Assembly: GCA_028279945.1 (NCBI GenBank)
Contig: JANQMT010000037.1
Span: 1 to 25,224, forward strand
Source: JAKSCF01 sp028279945
GTDB taxonomy: Bacteria > Bacillota > Clostridia > Peptostreptococcales > JAAYPU01
Reading direction: 5' to 3'
DNA: 25,224 bases
Made by a program: the position numbers and the translations under genes. The notes under the pieces were generated by a model. That model ran no database searches. It was not told the origin of the DNA and was given only the letters and a program-made list of their open reading frames with translations. Shown piece by piece: positions 19,004-25,224 of this stretch (position 1 is the first letter of the stretch; each line of letters begins with the position of its first letter).

Positions 19004-20179
19004 ATGAGTATTCAAAAGGAAGCTTTAGACTTACATGAGAAATGGAAAGGGAAAATTGAAATAAAAAATAGAGTGTCGGTGGACAACAAGTATGACATGT
19101 CAACGGCGTATACACCAGGTGTTGCAGAACCCTGCAGAGTTATACATAAAAATAAAGAAGATGTATATAAATACACCTCAAAAGGAAATATGGTTGCTGT
19201 TGTTACAGATGGCAGTGCGGTTTTAGGATTAGGAGATATTGGACCTGAAGCATCTCTGCCGGTTATGGAAGGTAAAGCTGTTTTATTTAAAGCTTTTGCC
19301 GATGTAGATGCATTCCCTATTTGTATACCTTCAAAGGACGTGGATACCATTGTACAAACGGTCAAAATGATTGAGCCCGGATTTGGCGGTATTAATCTTG
19401 AGGATATCGCATCTCCAAGATGTGTTGAGATTGAGAGAAGATTGAAAGAAGAATTAGATATTCCTGTCTTTCATGACGACCAACATGGAACGGCTGTAGT
19501 GGTAACAGCAGGACTTATCAACGCATTGAAAATTGTTAATAAAAAATTTGAAAAGATTAAAGTGGTTATGAGCGGTGCGGGTGCAGCAGGCAATTCAATT
19601 ACTAAAATGCTCATCAGTATGGGTGCTAAAGATATGGTGGTATGCAGCAGTAAGGGCATATTAAATAAAGATGAACAATACAGCAATATGGTGCATCAAG
19701 AGATTGCGGATATGACCAACCATGAAAACATTAAAGGCAGTCTTGCAGATGCAATGAAAGGTGCAGATGTATTTATTGGTGTATCGGCAAAAGACATTGT
19801 CGGTAAAGATATGGTTGCTTCCATGAACGAAGATGCGGTTGTGCTCCCCATGGCAAATCCTGATCCTGAGATTCTTCCCGACCTTGCAAAAGAAGCAGGT
19901 GCAAGAGTAATCGGAACCGGAAGATCAGATTTTGCTAATCAAATTAATAATGTATTGGCTTTTCCGGGTATTTTTAGAGGTGCCTTAGATGCTAGAGCCA
20001 GCGACATAAATGAAGAAATGAAAAATGCTGCAGCTTATGCAATCGCTTCATTAATCAATGAAGAAGAGCTGAATGAAGAATATATCATTGTGCCTGCTTT
20101 CGACCCAAGAGTAGGAGATGCAGTAGCTAAAGCTGTATATGATGCGGCGGTTCAAACAGGAGTAGCACGTCTAAAATAA
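19004..20179 (+). CDS. NAD(P)-dependent malic enzyme (malate to pyruvate and CO2)
   Basis: A 391-aa short-form bacterial malic enzyme. It oxidatively decarboxylates malate, giving pyruvate, CO2 and a reduced nicotinamide. The catalytic pair is Tyr36 (STAYTPGVAEPC) and Lys91 (VMEGKAVLF). Metal ligands are in NLEDIASPRC (Glu133, Asp134) and FHDDQHGTA (Asp158, Asp159). The nucleotide loop is GAGAAG (191-196), followed by VVCSSKG; the lack of an obvious acidic residue right after the second strand leaves NAD versus NADP open. AAAGGA is ten bases upstream of the ATG. It stands alone between two terminator-like structures and links C4 acids to pyruvate. Confidence 0.95.
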   Translation: MSIQKEALDLHEKWKGKIEIKNRVSVDNKYDMSTAYTPGVAEPCRVIHKNKEDVYKYTSKGNMVAVVTDGSAVLGLGDIGPEASLPVMEGKAVLFKAFADVDAFPICIPSKDVDTIVQTVKMIEPGFGGINLEDIASPRCVEIERRLKEELDIPVFHDDQHGTAVVVTAGLINALKIVNKKFEKIKVVMSGAGAAGNSITKMLISMGAKDMVVCSSKGILNKDEQYSNMVHQEIADMTNHENIKGSLADAMKGADVFIGVSAKDIVGKDMVASMNEDAVVLPMANPDPEILPDLAKEAGARVIGTGRSDFANQINNVLAFPGIFRGALDARASDINEEMKNAAAYAIASLINEEELNEEYIIVPAFDPRVGDAVAKAVYDAAVQTGVARLK

Positions 20180-20229
20180 CGGCTTTATCAGAGGTTGAAC
20201 TTATAGGGATAAACGAATAAGACCATTAA

Positions 20230-20272
20230 ATATGGCTGCAGCTTTCTGGGGACTTGCGTGCCGCAGCCATAT
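20230..20272. terminator. Hairpin between converging genes, possible terminator
   Basis: ATATGGCTGC and GCAGCCATAT (20230-20239 with 20263-20272) form a 10-bp stem around a 23-nt loop. No clean T run follows on the plus strand and only TTTAAT follows on the minus strand, so it would be a weak or factor-assisted terminator. It sits midway between the malic enzyme and amidohydrolase stop codons. Confidence 0.45.
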
Positions 20273-20309
20273 ACAGGCAAAATAATGATAAAGAATAATG
20301 CTTACTTAT

Positions 20310-22121
20310 TTATTCCGATACGGATGCATCAAATACAATGTTTCCATCTACAATAGTCATAGAAGGAGATTGATTCTGAAATTCTTCAATATCTATTTCA
20401 AAAAGATTATTCTCAAAAATAACCAGATCGGCTAGTTTACCTTCTTCAATACTGCCAAGATTATCTTCTTCAAAGTAAGCCCATGCGCCGTTAATGGTAG
20501 AGGCTTCAATAGCTTCTTCCAAGGAAACTCTTTCTGATGCCGGAGGGAGAGAACCTATTACATAGTCTTCAAGAGGAACATTGACATCCGTTGTTCTTGT
20601 AAGGTCGATGCCTTCAAACCAGGCATCAAATATATTTTGAGGTAACGTTCTTGTCAAAGAGCTGTAGAATACCCACATATAATCAGGTTCTGTTACAAAG
20701 AAATCTGAGTGAACGGTTACATTAACACCGGCATCGAATAAGCTTTTCATAGGATACATATTATGCGCTCTTTCTTCACCAAGGTAAGGAAGATATAAAT
20801 CATAGTAATAATCATCTGCCACCATCCAATAAGGAGCGGTAACAGCAGTCATACCTAAATCAGCCATTCTTTGAACATCTTCAGGTTGAATACATTGAAC
20901 ATGGGCAAATGTGTGACGAGAATCTCTTTCACCATTGGTATCTCTTACATATTCAAGTGCATCCAGCGCATATTTTGCTGCAGCATCTCCGATCTGGTGC
21001 ATGTGAATTTGGAATCCGGCTTCATCTATCTTTTGATAGGCATGTTTCATAACTTCGTCATCCCAAACTTTGATGCCATACCAATCATCATCTCTATGGG
21101 AATAGGGTTCAAGCATATAACCTGTTTCTTCTTCTATAACTTGATCACCGAAGAATTTAAAAGTATTCATTTGGAAAAATGGTGTCGTATAGTTTTTAGA
21201 AAGCTGCATACCTTTTTCAATATATGCATCCATTTCATCCCCCATTTTAGGATCTAAAAGCCAGCCGCCTTTATACCTTATGGTTAAGAGTCCTTCTTCT
21301 GCTAATTCTTGATAAGCTTCATATTGGTTAGGATTATCAAGGTCTACCCATGCATCAAATGCATGTGTAACGCCTATACTGTTAAACCATTCTTGTAACC
21401 ACAAAAGAGATTCTTTATATTGCTCTTTTGAATATTCTTGTTTCAGTCCGTAGACTAATCCCATAGCAGATTCTTGAAGAAGCCCGGAAGGTTCTCCTGT
21501 AGCAGGGTCTTTTTTTATGACGCCGCCTTCCGGATCGGGTGTATCTTTAGTAATGCCTGCAAGTTCCAAAGCTTTGGAATTTGCCCATGTAGAATGGCCA
21601 TCTACTGAAGTGATAATAATTGGTCTTTCTGAATCAATCTCATCTAACCATTCTTTTCTTGGACCTACTTCATCAAATTCAGAACGCATATAACCCGCAC
21701 CTTGAATGACTTCCAGATGAGGATTTTCTTCTGCAAAAGTTTTTATCTTTTCAAGATATTCTTCTGCAGAGAATACATCGTATAAACTTACTTCGTATAA
21801 GTAGATCACTGCGCTCATTACGGGATGCATATGAGAATCAACAAATCCCGGTAAAACAAGTCCACCATTTAAATCAATGACATTGGTATCTTGCTCTATA
21901 TAAGCCTCGGCGCCTGCTTGATCACCAACATAAATGATTTTGTTGTTTTGTACAGCAACGGCTTCTGCTACTGTTTTTTCAGCATCAACCGTGTAGATAA
22001 CACCGTTAGTAAGAACCAAATCAGCAACTTCAGCAGTTACTTCTTCTTCTTGAGAACCACAACCCGTAACAAGTCCAAGCAAAAGAATTAAAATCAAAGC
22101 AATACCCATAAATTTTTTCAA
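20310..22121 (-). CDS. Amidohydrolase-family lipoprotein (YtcJ-like)
   Basis: A 603-aa metal-dependent hydrolase of the amidohydrolase-3/YtcJ type, fused to a lipoprotein signal. MKKFMGIALILILLLGLVTGC gives a lipobox with Cys21, so it should face outward on the cell membrane. Family motifs include ADLVLTNGVIYTVDA, LVLPGFVDSHMHP (metal ligands His97 and His99), QIHMHQIGDAA, HTFAHVQ, the catalytic Asp in VTVHSDFF, and the C-terminal LGSIEEGKLADLVIFENN. The start is a TTG: AGGAGG lies 7-8 bases upstream and the signal peptide begins exactly there, whereas the next ATG is too far. The substrate is unknown, probably an amide, carbamate or cyclic amide. Cytosolic forms of this family are common; an anchored one is less so. 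Confidence 0.9.
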   Translation of the reverse strand: MKKFMGIALILILLLGLVTGCGSQEEEVTAEVADLVLTNGVIYTVDAEKTVAEAVAVQNNKIIYVGDQAGAEAYIEQDTNVIDLNGGLVLPGFVDSHMHPVMSAVIYLYEVSLYDVFSAEEYLEKIKTFAEENPHLEVIQGAGYMRSEFDEVGPRKEWLDEIDSERPIIITSVDGHSTWANSKALELAGITKDTPDPEGGVIKKDPATGEPSGLLQESAMGLVYGLKQEYSKEQYKESLLWLQEWFNSIGVTHAFDAWVDLDNPNQYEAYQELAEEGLLTIRYKGGWLLDPKMGDEMDAYIEKGMQLSKNYTTPFFQMNTFKFFGDQVIEEETGYMLEPYSHRDDDWYGIKVWDDEVMKHAYQKIDEAGFQIHMHQIGDAAAKYALDALEYVRDTNGERDSRHTFAHVQCIQPEDVQRMADLGMTAVTAPYWMVADDYYYDLYLPYLGEERAHNMYPMKSLFDAGVNVTVHSDFFVTEPDYMWVFYSSLTRTLPQNIFDAWFEGIDLTRTTDVNVPLEDYVIGSLPPASERVSLEEAIEASTINGAWAYFEEDNLGSIEEGKLADLVIFENNLFEIDIEEFQNQSPSMTIVDGNIVFDASVSE

Positions 22122-22204
22122 AATCTCTCCTCCTTTTATTTTAGTTTATTAACTATTAGGATATAAATATCACCGCCTAAAGAGATAATGAAAATTTTTT
22201 TGAG

Positions 22205-22244
22205 AAATAAAAAAGAACGGCACAAAAAAATCATTTTTGTGCCG
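22205..22244 (-). terminator. Minus-facing rho-independent terminator upstream of the amidohydrolase gene
   Basis: CGGCACAAAAA and TTTTTGTGCCG (22218-22228 with 22234-22244) pair perfectly around a 5-nt loop. On the minus strand the stem is followed by TTCTTTTTTATT, whereas on the plus strand no T run follows. No minus-strand gene lies on its upstream side within 2 kb, so it ends either a short unknown transcript or a leader of the amidohydrolase gene. Confidence 0.7.
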
Positions 22245-22337
22245 GTCTATTAAAAGCGCATGGTGTGTCTTTTAGTATGTGCGAATTCTTAATAAAGTCT
22301 AAAGCCATTTATAATCAACTAAAAATTTTTACATGTA

Positions 22338-22346
22338 TGATATAAT
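22338..22346 (+). promoter_or_regulatory. Extended -10 promoter of the nitroreductase gene
   Basis: TGATATAAT is an exact extended -10 (TGnTATAAT). No good -35 lies upstream, which is normal for extended -10 promoters. Transcription from near 22353 would give a leader of about 160 nt. Confidence 0.55.
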
Positions 22347-22370
22347 AAAAGCCATATGATTCTGTTTCGG

Positions 22371-22499
22371 TGCGTTTGACCTACGACGCAATTTTAAATT
22401 GAAACTGAAAAACTCTACTAAAATCAGAGATTATTAGAGTTTCTGTATCAGACCTGCATCAGAATCAAAGATTCTGTGTTAGGGCTTAATGTTAGGTCA
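22371..22499 (+). ncRNA. Structured 5' leader of the nitroreductase gene, candidate cis-regulatory RNA
   Basis: The leader folds into several elements by eye. TGCGT/ACGCA (22371-22375 with 22386-22390) forms a hairpin whose 10-nt loop shows GACCTA. A 12-position stem AAACTCTACTAA / TTATTAGAGTTT (22410-22421 with 22431-22442) has one mismatch. CAGAATC/GATTCTG (22460-22466 with 22470-22476) makes a third hairpin. TAGGTC at 22493-22498, five bases before the AGGAG RBS, can pair either with the loop GACCTA (22378-22383) or with GACCTG at 22451-22456. These options are mutually exclusive. I do not recognise a known riboswitch class. Confidence 0.45.
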
Positions 22500-22514
22500 T
22501 AAAAGGAGAAATAA

Positions 22515-23297
22515 ATGATAGAAGTATTAAAAGATAAATGTACAACATGTCAGCTTTGCATGAATGACTGTCCAAGTAAAATAATCAGAAAAGATGAAGA
22601 TGGATTTCCCTATTTAGCTAAAAGGGCAGAACCATTTTGCATTGATTGCGGGCATTGCTTCTCAATATGTCCAACAGGGGCATTGAAGTTTAAAGGGGAA
22701 GTGTCAAATAAAAACACCAATAATAGTATTGGTATTAATGCAAAAGAACTTGAAGCCCTTATAAAACAACGACGGTCCATACGTCATTATAAAGAAGATT
22801 TGGTTCCCAAAGAGACTTTAGAATCTTTATTGGCATTGACACAATATACACCCAGCGGCAGTAATGCTCGGCCCGTACATTTCACCATAGTAAGTGGAAA
22901 AGAAACCACTGACCATCTGACTGATTTATGTTTGGAATGGGTAAAAGAAAATAATAAATATACTGAATTGATTCCTGAAATGAGAAGAGACAATAATTTG
23001 ATCACATGCGGAGCACCTCATCTCATTTTTGCTCATGCGGAAAATAACACCGAGACGACTTATATAGAAGATGGAATTATTGCTTTGTCTACTATTGAAT
23101 TAGCGGCTCAAGCGTATCATATTGGTGCATGCTGGGGCGGATACTTAAAAATGATTACCCAACAATCCAATAAAATAAGAAAGTATTTAAAAATAAAAAA
23201 TGACCATAAAATATGTGGTGTTATCATGTTGGGATATTCTAAATTTCAATATAGACGCCTTGCCCCTAGGAAAATAAATCCAATAAATTGGGAGTAA
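22515..23297 (+). CDS. Nitroreductase-family protein with N-terminal 2x[4Fe-4S] ferredoxin domain
   Basis: A 260-aa cytosolic redox protein. Residues 1-60 hold two ferredoxin-type cluster motifs: Cys9, 12, 15, 19 and Cys42, 45, 48, 52, each as C-x2-C-x2-C-x3-C. Residues about 80-255 form an FMN-dependent nitroreductase domain with QRRSIRHYK, TPSGSNARPVHF and AYHIGACWGGYL, which match the FMN-binding positions. Such fusions, common in clostridia, are thought to accept electrons from ferredoxin and reduce an unknown substrate. AGGAG lies six bases before the ATG. The gene follows a long structured leader, suggesting control after transcription starts, and is 80 bp before the C39-like lipoprotein gene. 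Confidence 0.93.
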   Translation: MIEVLKDKCTTCQLCMNDCPSKIIRKDEDGFPYLAKRAEPFCIDCGHCFSICPTGALKFKGEVSNKNTNNSIGINAKELEALIKQRRSIRHYKEDLVPKETLESLLALTQYTPSGSNARPVHFTIVSGKETTDHLTDLCLEWVKENNKYTELIPEMRRDNNLITCGAPHLIFAHAENNTETTYIEDGIIALSTIELAAQAYHIGACWGGYLKMITQQSNKIRKYLKIKNDHKICGVIMLGYSKFQYRRLAPRKINPINWE

Positions 23298-23377
23298 ATG
23301 GAAGAAAATTACATTCACAATTTTCTGAATTTTTGATATACTTCTCTTTAACCAAATTATTAGGGGAGGTTATATTA

Positions 23378-24367
23378 ATGAAAAAAGGTTTATGTATTTT
23401 GCTGGTATTGTTGATGGTGTTGGCAGCATTTATAGGATGTACACCTGCTGCTGAACCGGAAGAAGCGGCAGAACCTGCTGTAGAACCAGAAGTGGAAGAC
23501 GCTGAAAAGCTAAAGCCTGAATTTATTACTGCTAATGCAGACCTTGACGAATGGGGCGGCTCAGACAGCTATGACAATACAGGGGATAATCCTAACTCAA
23601 AATACTATGTAAATCCTGATTTCTATCGTATGACATCAGATGATGAATTAACAATCCTTGAAAAATTTGAAACTTATAATCAAACAACTGAATGGTCATG
23701 TGGAAGTTGCTCTATACTGATGGTTTTGAATCACTTTGGCTTTAATGATATAACAGAATGGGATATTGCTGTGACATCAGGATGCCATAGAGATTTAGAA
23801 ACCGAAGGATCAGAACCGGGAAGTGCTAATAACGTAGGAGAATATGGCACATCTGTTGACGACATGATTCAATTTTTTGACGAGTTTGAAGGCGTAAAAG
23901 TTATTGAGTCCAGCTATAAAGCAGATTATACAGAAGATGACCTTATTGCAGAAGATGATGGGGCATATGTTGAAGCAGATAGAGGCAATCTGCCGCCAAC
24001 TTTTTCTGCAAATGCTCTTTATACGACAGACAATGATGATGCTAGCGAAAATTGGGTAGAAGACGCAGCAGACTCATATTTTGTAAAATGGATAAAAGGG
24101 CATTTGGAAGCCAATCGACCCATTATGGTTGAATGGGTAGACTGGGATGGTCATTGGCAGGTTATTATTGGTTATGATAACAATGGAACACCGGGAATAG
24201 GAGATGACATACTCATCTTTGCAGACCCATACGATACATCGGATCATTGGCAGGATGGATACTATTATTATTCTCTTGAAAGATGGTTCTATATGTGGAA
24301 GGATCGTAATATAGCACCAAAGCCTTTCCAATTGCAGCCCTTTGTAGTAGTTGATGTAGAAGAATAA
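23378..24367 (+). CDS. Lipoprotein with C39-like cysteine peptidase domain
   Basis: A 329-aa predicted lipoprotein. The signal peptide is MKKGLCILLVLLMVLAAFIGC with Cys21 as anchor, followed by a Pro/Glu/Ala-rich acidic linker to about residue 45. The globular part fits the peptidase C39-like fold: Gln102 as oxyanion-hole residue and Cys108 as nucleophile in NQTTEWSCGSCSILMVLNHFG, His259 in DGHWQVIIGYD, and Asp283 in IFADPYD. The chain is strongly acidic. GGGGAGG eight bases before the ATG at 23378 selects this start; an upstream in-frame ATG at 23288 overlaps the nitroreductase gene. No transporter or small precursor peptide gene lies nearby, so a bacteriocin-maturation role is not supported. 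A surface protease or amidase is more likely; the substrate is unknown. Confidence 0.8.
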   Translation: MKKGLCILLVLLMVLAAFIGCTPAAEPEEAAEPAVEPEVEDAEKLKPEFITANADLDEWGGSDSYDNTGDNPNSKYYVNPDFYRMTSDDELTILEKFETYNQTTEWSCGSCSILMVLNHFGFNDITEWDIAVTSGCHRDLETEGSEPGSANNVGEYGTSVDDMIQFFDEFEGVKVIESSYKADYTEDDLIAEDDGAYVEADRGNLPPTFSANALYTTDNDDASENWVEDAADSYFVKWIKGHLEANRPIMVEWVDWDGHWQVIIGYDNNGTPGIGDDILIFADPYDTSDHWQDGYYYYSLERWFYMWKDRNIAPKPFQLQPFVVVDVEE

Positions 24368-24408
24368 AGAAAAAGGCAGAACTCTCTTTCTCTTATAGGT
24401 TGTAGACA

Positions 24409-24626
24409 AATTGAATGCAGGTGTATAAATATTCGTTTGTGCATTCATTTGGAGAAAATTTGATGGCAGCTTAACTATAAAAGTCTAACCGCAGGAAATC
24501 GCCGTCCTTGGCTTAGACCTGCTCACAAACGTCCTGTTTGTGCACGACTTTTATAGCTAATCTACCACCTAAATTTTCTAACCAAATGAATACAAGAAAC
24601 GAATATCTATACACCTGCATTCAATT
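24409..24626. repeat. Long imperfect inverted repeat, MITE-like element or large RNA hairpin
   Basis: The ends AATTGAATGCAGGTGTATA (24409-24427) and its exact complement (24608-24626) begin two arms of about 77 bp that pair along their length with a limited number of mismatches and small bulges. The arms close with CTATAAAAGTC / GACTTTTATAG (24475-24485 with 24546-24556). The 60-nt centre (24486-24545) holds its own hairpin CACAAAC/GTTTGTG. No open reading frame of note is inside and no clear target duplication flanks it. An outer AGACAAA/TTTGTCT pair (24403-24409 and 24637-24643) may extend it. Most of the 421-bp gap is this element; the rest is the promoter region of the next gene. Confidence 0.75.
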
Positions 24627-24688
24627 GCGAAATATTTTGTCTTCTATTTTCTTCAAATTAATACTAGACAGATATATGTTAAAAACGC

Positions 24689-24720
24689 TTGACACATATA
24701 TATTAATATATTAGTATAAT
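24689..24720 (+). promoter_or_regulatory. Promoter region of the transaldolase-family gene
   Basis: TTGACA (24689-24694) is perfect. The best -10, TATAAT (24715-24720), is 20 bp away, longer than usual; TAGTAT (24712-24717) gives a 17-bp spacer. ATATATGT (24672-24679) and ACATATAT (24694-24701) flank the -35 as an inverted repeat and could be an operator. Which -10 is used cannot be decided by eye. Confidence 0.55.
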
Positions 24721-24788
24721 CTTAAAGAAAGCAAATCATCTTTGGCAGGGCAGTTAAAATATTTTTAATAATATAAGGAGTTATGAAG

Positions 24789-25224
24789 ATGGATAAATTA
24801 TTTGAAATGACTCAACAATTTGAGCAAACTAAATATTGGAATGACTCTTGTTCCATAAGTGAGCTGAAATATGCCATCGAAAGAGGCGCAGTAGGCGCAA
24901 CCACTAATCCTGTAATCGTAAAAAACGTATTGGACAAAGAATTGGATAACTACAGAGCATATATCACAGAATTGGTAAAAGATAATCCAACTTCATCAGA
25001 GGACGAGATTGCTTGGATGGTCATTGAACGAATGGCAATAGACGGTGCAAAGCTGTTAGAGCCGGTATTTGATCCGGCTAAAGGAACCGGAAGAATCTCC
25101 ATACAAACCAATACCAAATACTTTAACAATGCTCAAAAATTAGCCGATCAAGCGATTTATTTCAGTCAATTAGCTAAGAACATGCAAGTCAAAATGCCGG
25201 TAACCTCAGCCGGAATCAAAGCAT
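24789..25224 (+). CDS. Transaldolase-family protein, N-terminal part (truncated by window edge)
   Basis: 145 complete codons are visible and the frame runs off the right edge. The chain begins MDKLFEMTQQFEQTKYWNDS and carries the transaldolase-family motifs GAVGATTNPVIVKNV (residues 33-47), KGTGRISIQTNTKYF (98-112) and VKMPVTSAGIKA, in which Lys135 is the expected Schiff-base lysine. Such enzymes move a three-carbon unit between sugar phosphates in the pentose phosphate pathway, or act as fructose-6-phosphate aldolases. The visible part suggests a longer clostridial variant. AAGGAG at 24775-24780 favours the ATG at 24789 over the in-frame ATG at 24783, which is only two bases from the RBS. 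Confidence 0.85.
   Translation, partial: MDKLFEMTQQFEQTKYWNDSCSISELKYAIERGAVGATTNPVIVKNVLDKELDNYRAYITELVKDNPTSSEDEIAWMVIERMAIDGAKLLEPVFDPAKGTGRISIQTNTKYFNNAQKLADQAIYFSQLAKNMQVKMPVTSAGIKA

Noticed and set aside
23288..23377. Thirty-residue N-terminal extension of the C39-like lipoprotein
   Set aside because: It overlaps the end of the nitroreductase gene, has no RBS, and would bury the signal peptide; the ATG at 23378 has a strong RBS and begins a proper lipoprotein signal.
23378..24367. Bacteriocin-processing system based on the C39-like domain
   Set aside because: No ABC transporter domain is fused or adjacent and no double-glycine leader peptide was found nearby.
24680..24694. A cre-like AAAACGCTTGACA overlapping the -35 of the transaldolase-family gene
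   Set aside because: The right half departs from the cre consensus at three defined positions; only the ACGCTT core fits.

Overview
The window is AT-rich, has strong GGAGG-type ribosome binding sites and canonical sigma-A promoters, and encodes short-signal lipoproteins, a ferredoxin-nitroreductase and catabolite-responsive (cre) boxes. Together these point to a low-GC Gram-positive anaerobe of the class Clostridia. I cannot name the species from the sequence. Both window edges cut genes: a MurR/RpiR-type regulator on the left and a transaldolase-family protein on the right.

Layout. (a) 1-3532: a divergent pair made of an RpiR-type regulator (minus) and a two-gene unit (plus) encoding an alanine-dehydrogenase/PNT-like enzyme and an NhaC-family transporter. 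An exact -24/-12 (sigma-54) promoter match with upstream TTGCA dyads precedes the unit, and a clean terminator ends it. (b) 3540-9750: gltB-gltD, the two subunits of NADPH glutamate synthase, translationally coupled, behind a near-perfect sigma-A promoter and two near-perfect cre boxes. The 3427-3760 gap holds the terminator, both cre boxes and this promoter. A bidirectional terminator follows gltD. (c) 9752-18923: a carbohydrate-uptake and catabolism locus. On the minus strand, in transcription order, are a two-domain ABC ATPase, two RbsC-type permeases, a DeoR-type repressor, an M42 metallopeptidase, an FGGY sugar kinase and a BtpA/SgcQ protein. The matching lipoprotein solute receptor is transcribed divergently from a shared promoter region that carries candidate operators. 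(d) 19004-20179: malic enzyme. (e) 20310-22121: a lipoprotein amidohydrolase on the minus strand. (f) 22122-24367: a 393-bp gap with a minus-facing terminator and a structured leader, then a nitroreductase with two 4Fe-4S clusters and a lipoprotein with a C39-like cysteine-peptidase fold. (g) 24368-24788: a 218-bp MITE-like long inverted repeat and a promoter region, then the truncated transaldolase-family gene.

How the genes fit together. The regions look like separate metabolic modules: amino-acid oxidation and transport, ammonia assimilation under carbon control, uptake and phosphorylation of an unknown sugar, and malate to pyruvate. The most distinctive piece is the sugar locus. It combines the three non-PTS hallmarks of the E. 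coli sgc cluster (SgcQ-like, SgcX-like and a DeoR-type regulator) with an ABC importer and an FGGY kinase. Those two could together deliver a phosphorylated sugar, as the PTS does in sgc. The substrate is unknown. The structured leader before the nitroreductase and the long inverted repeat before the transaldolase gene are the main non-coding oddities.
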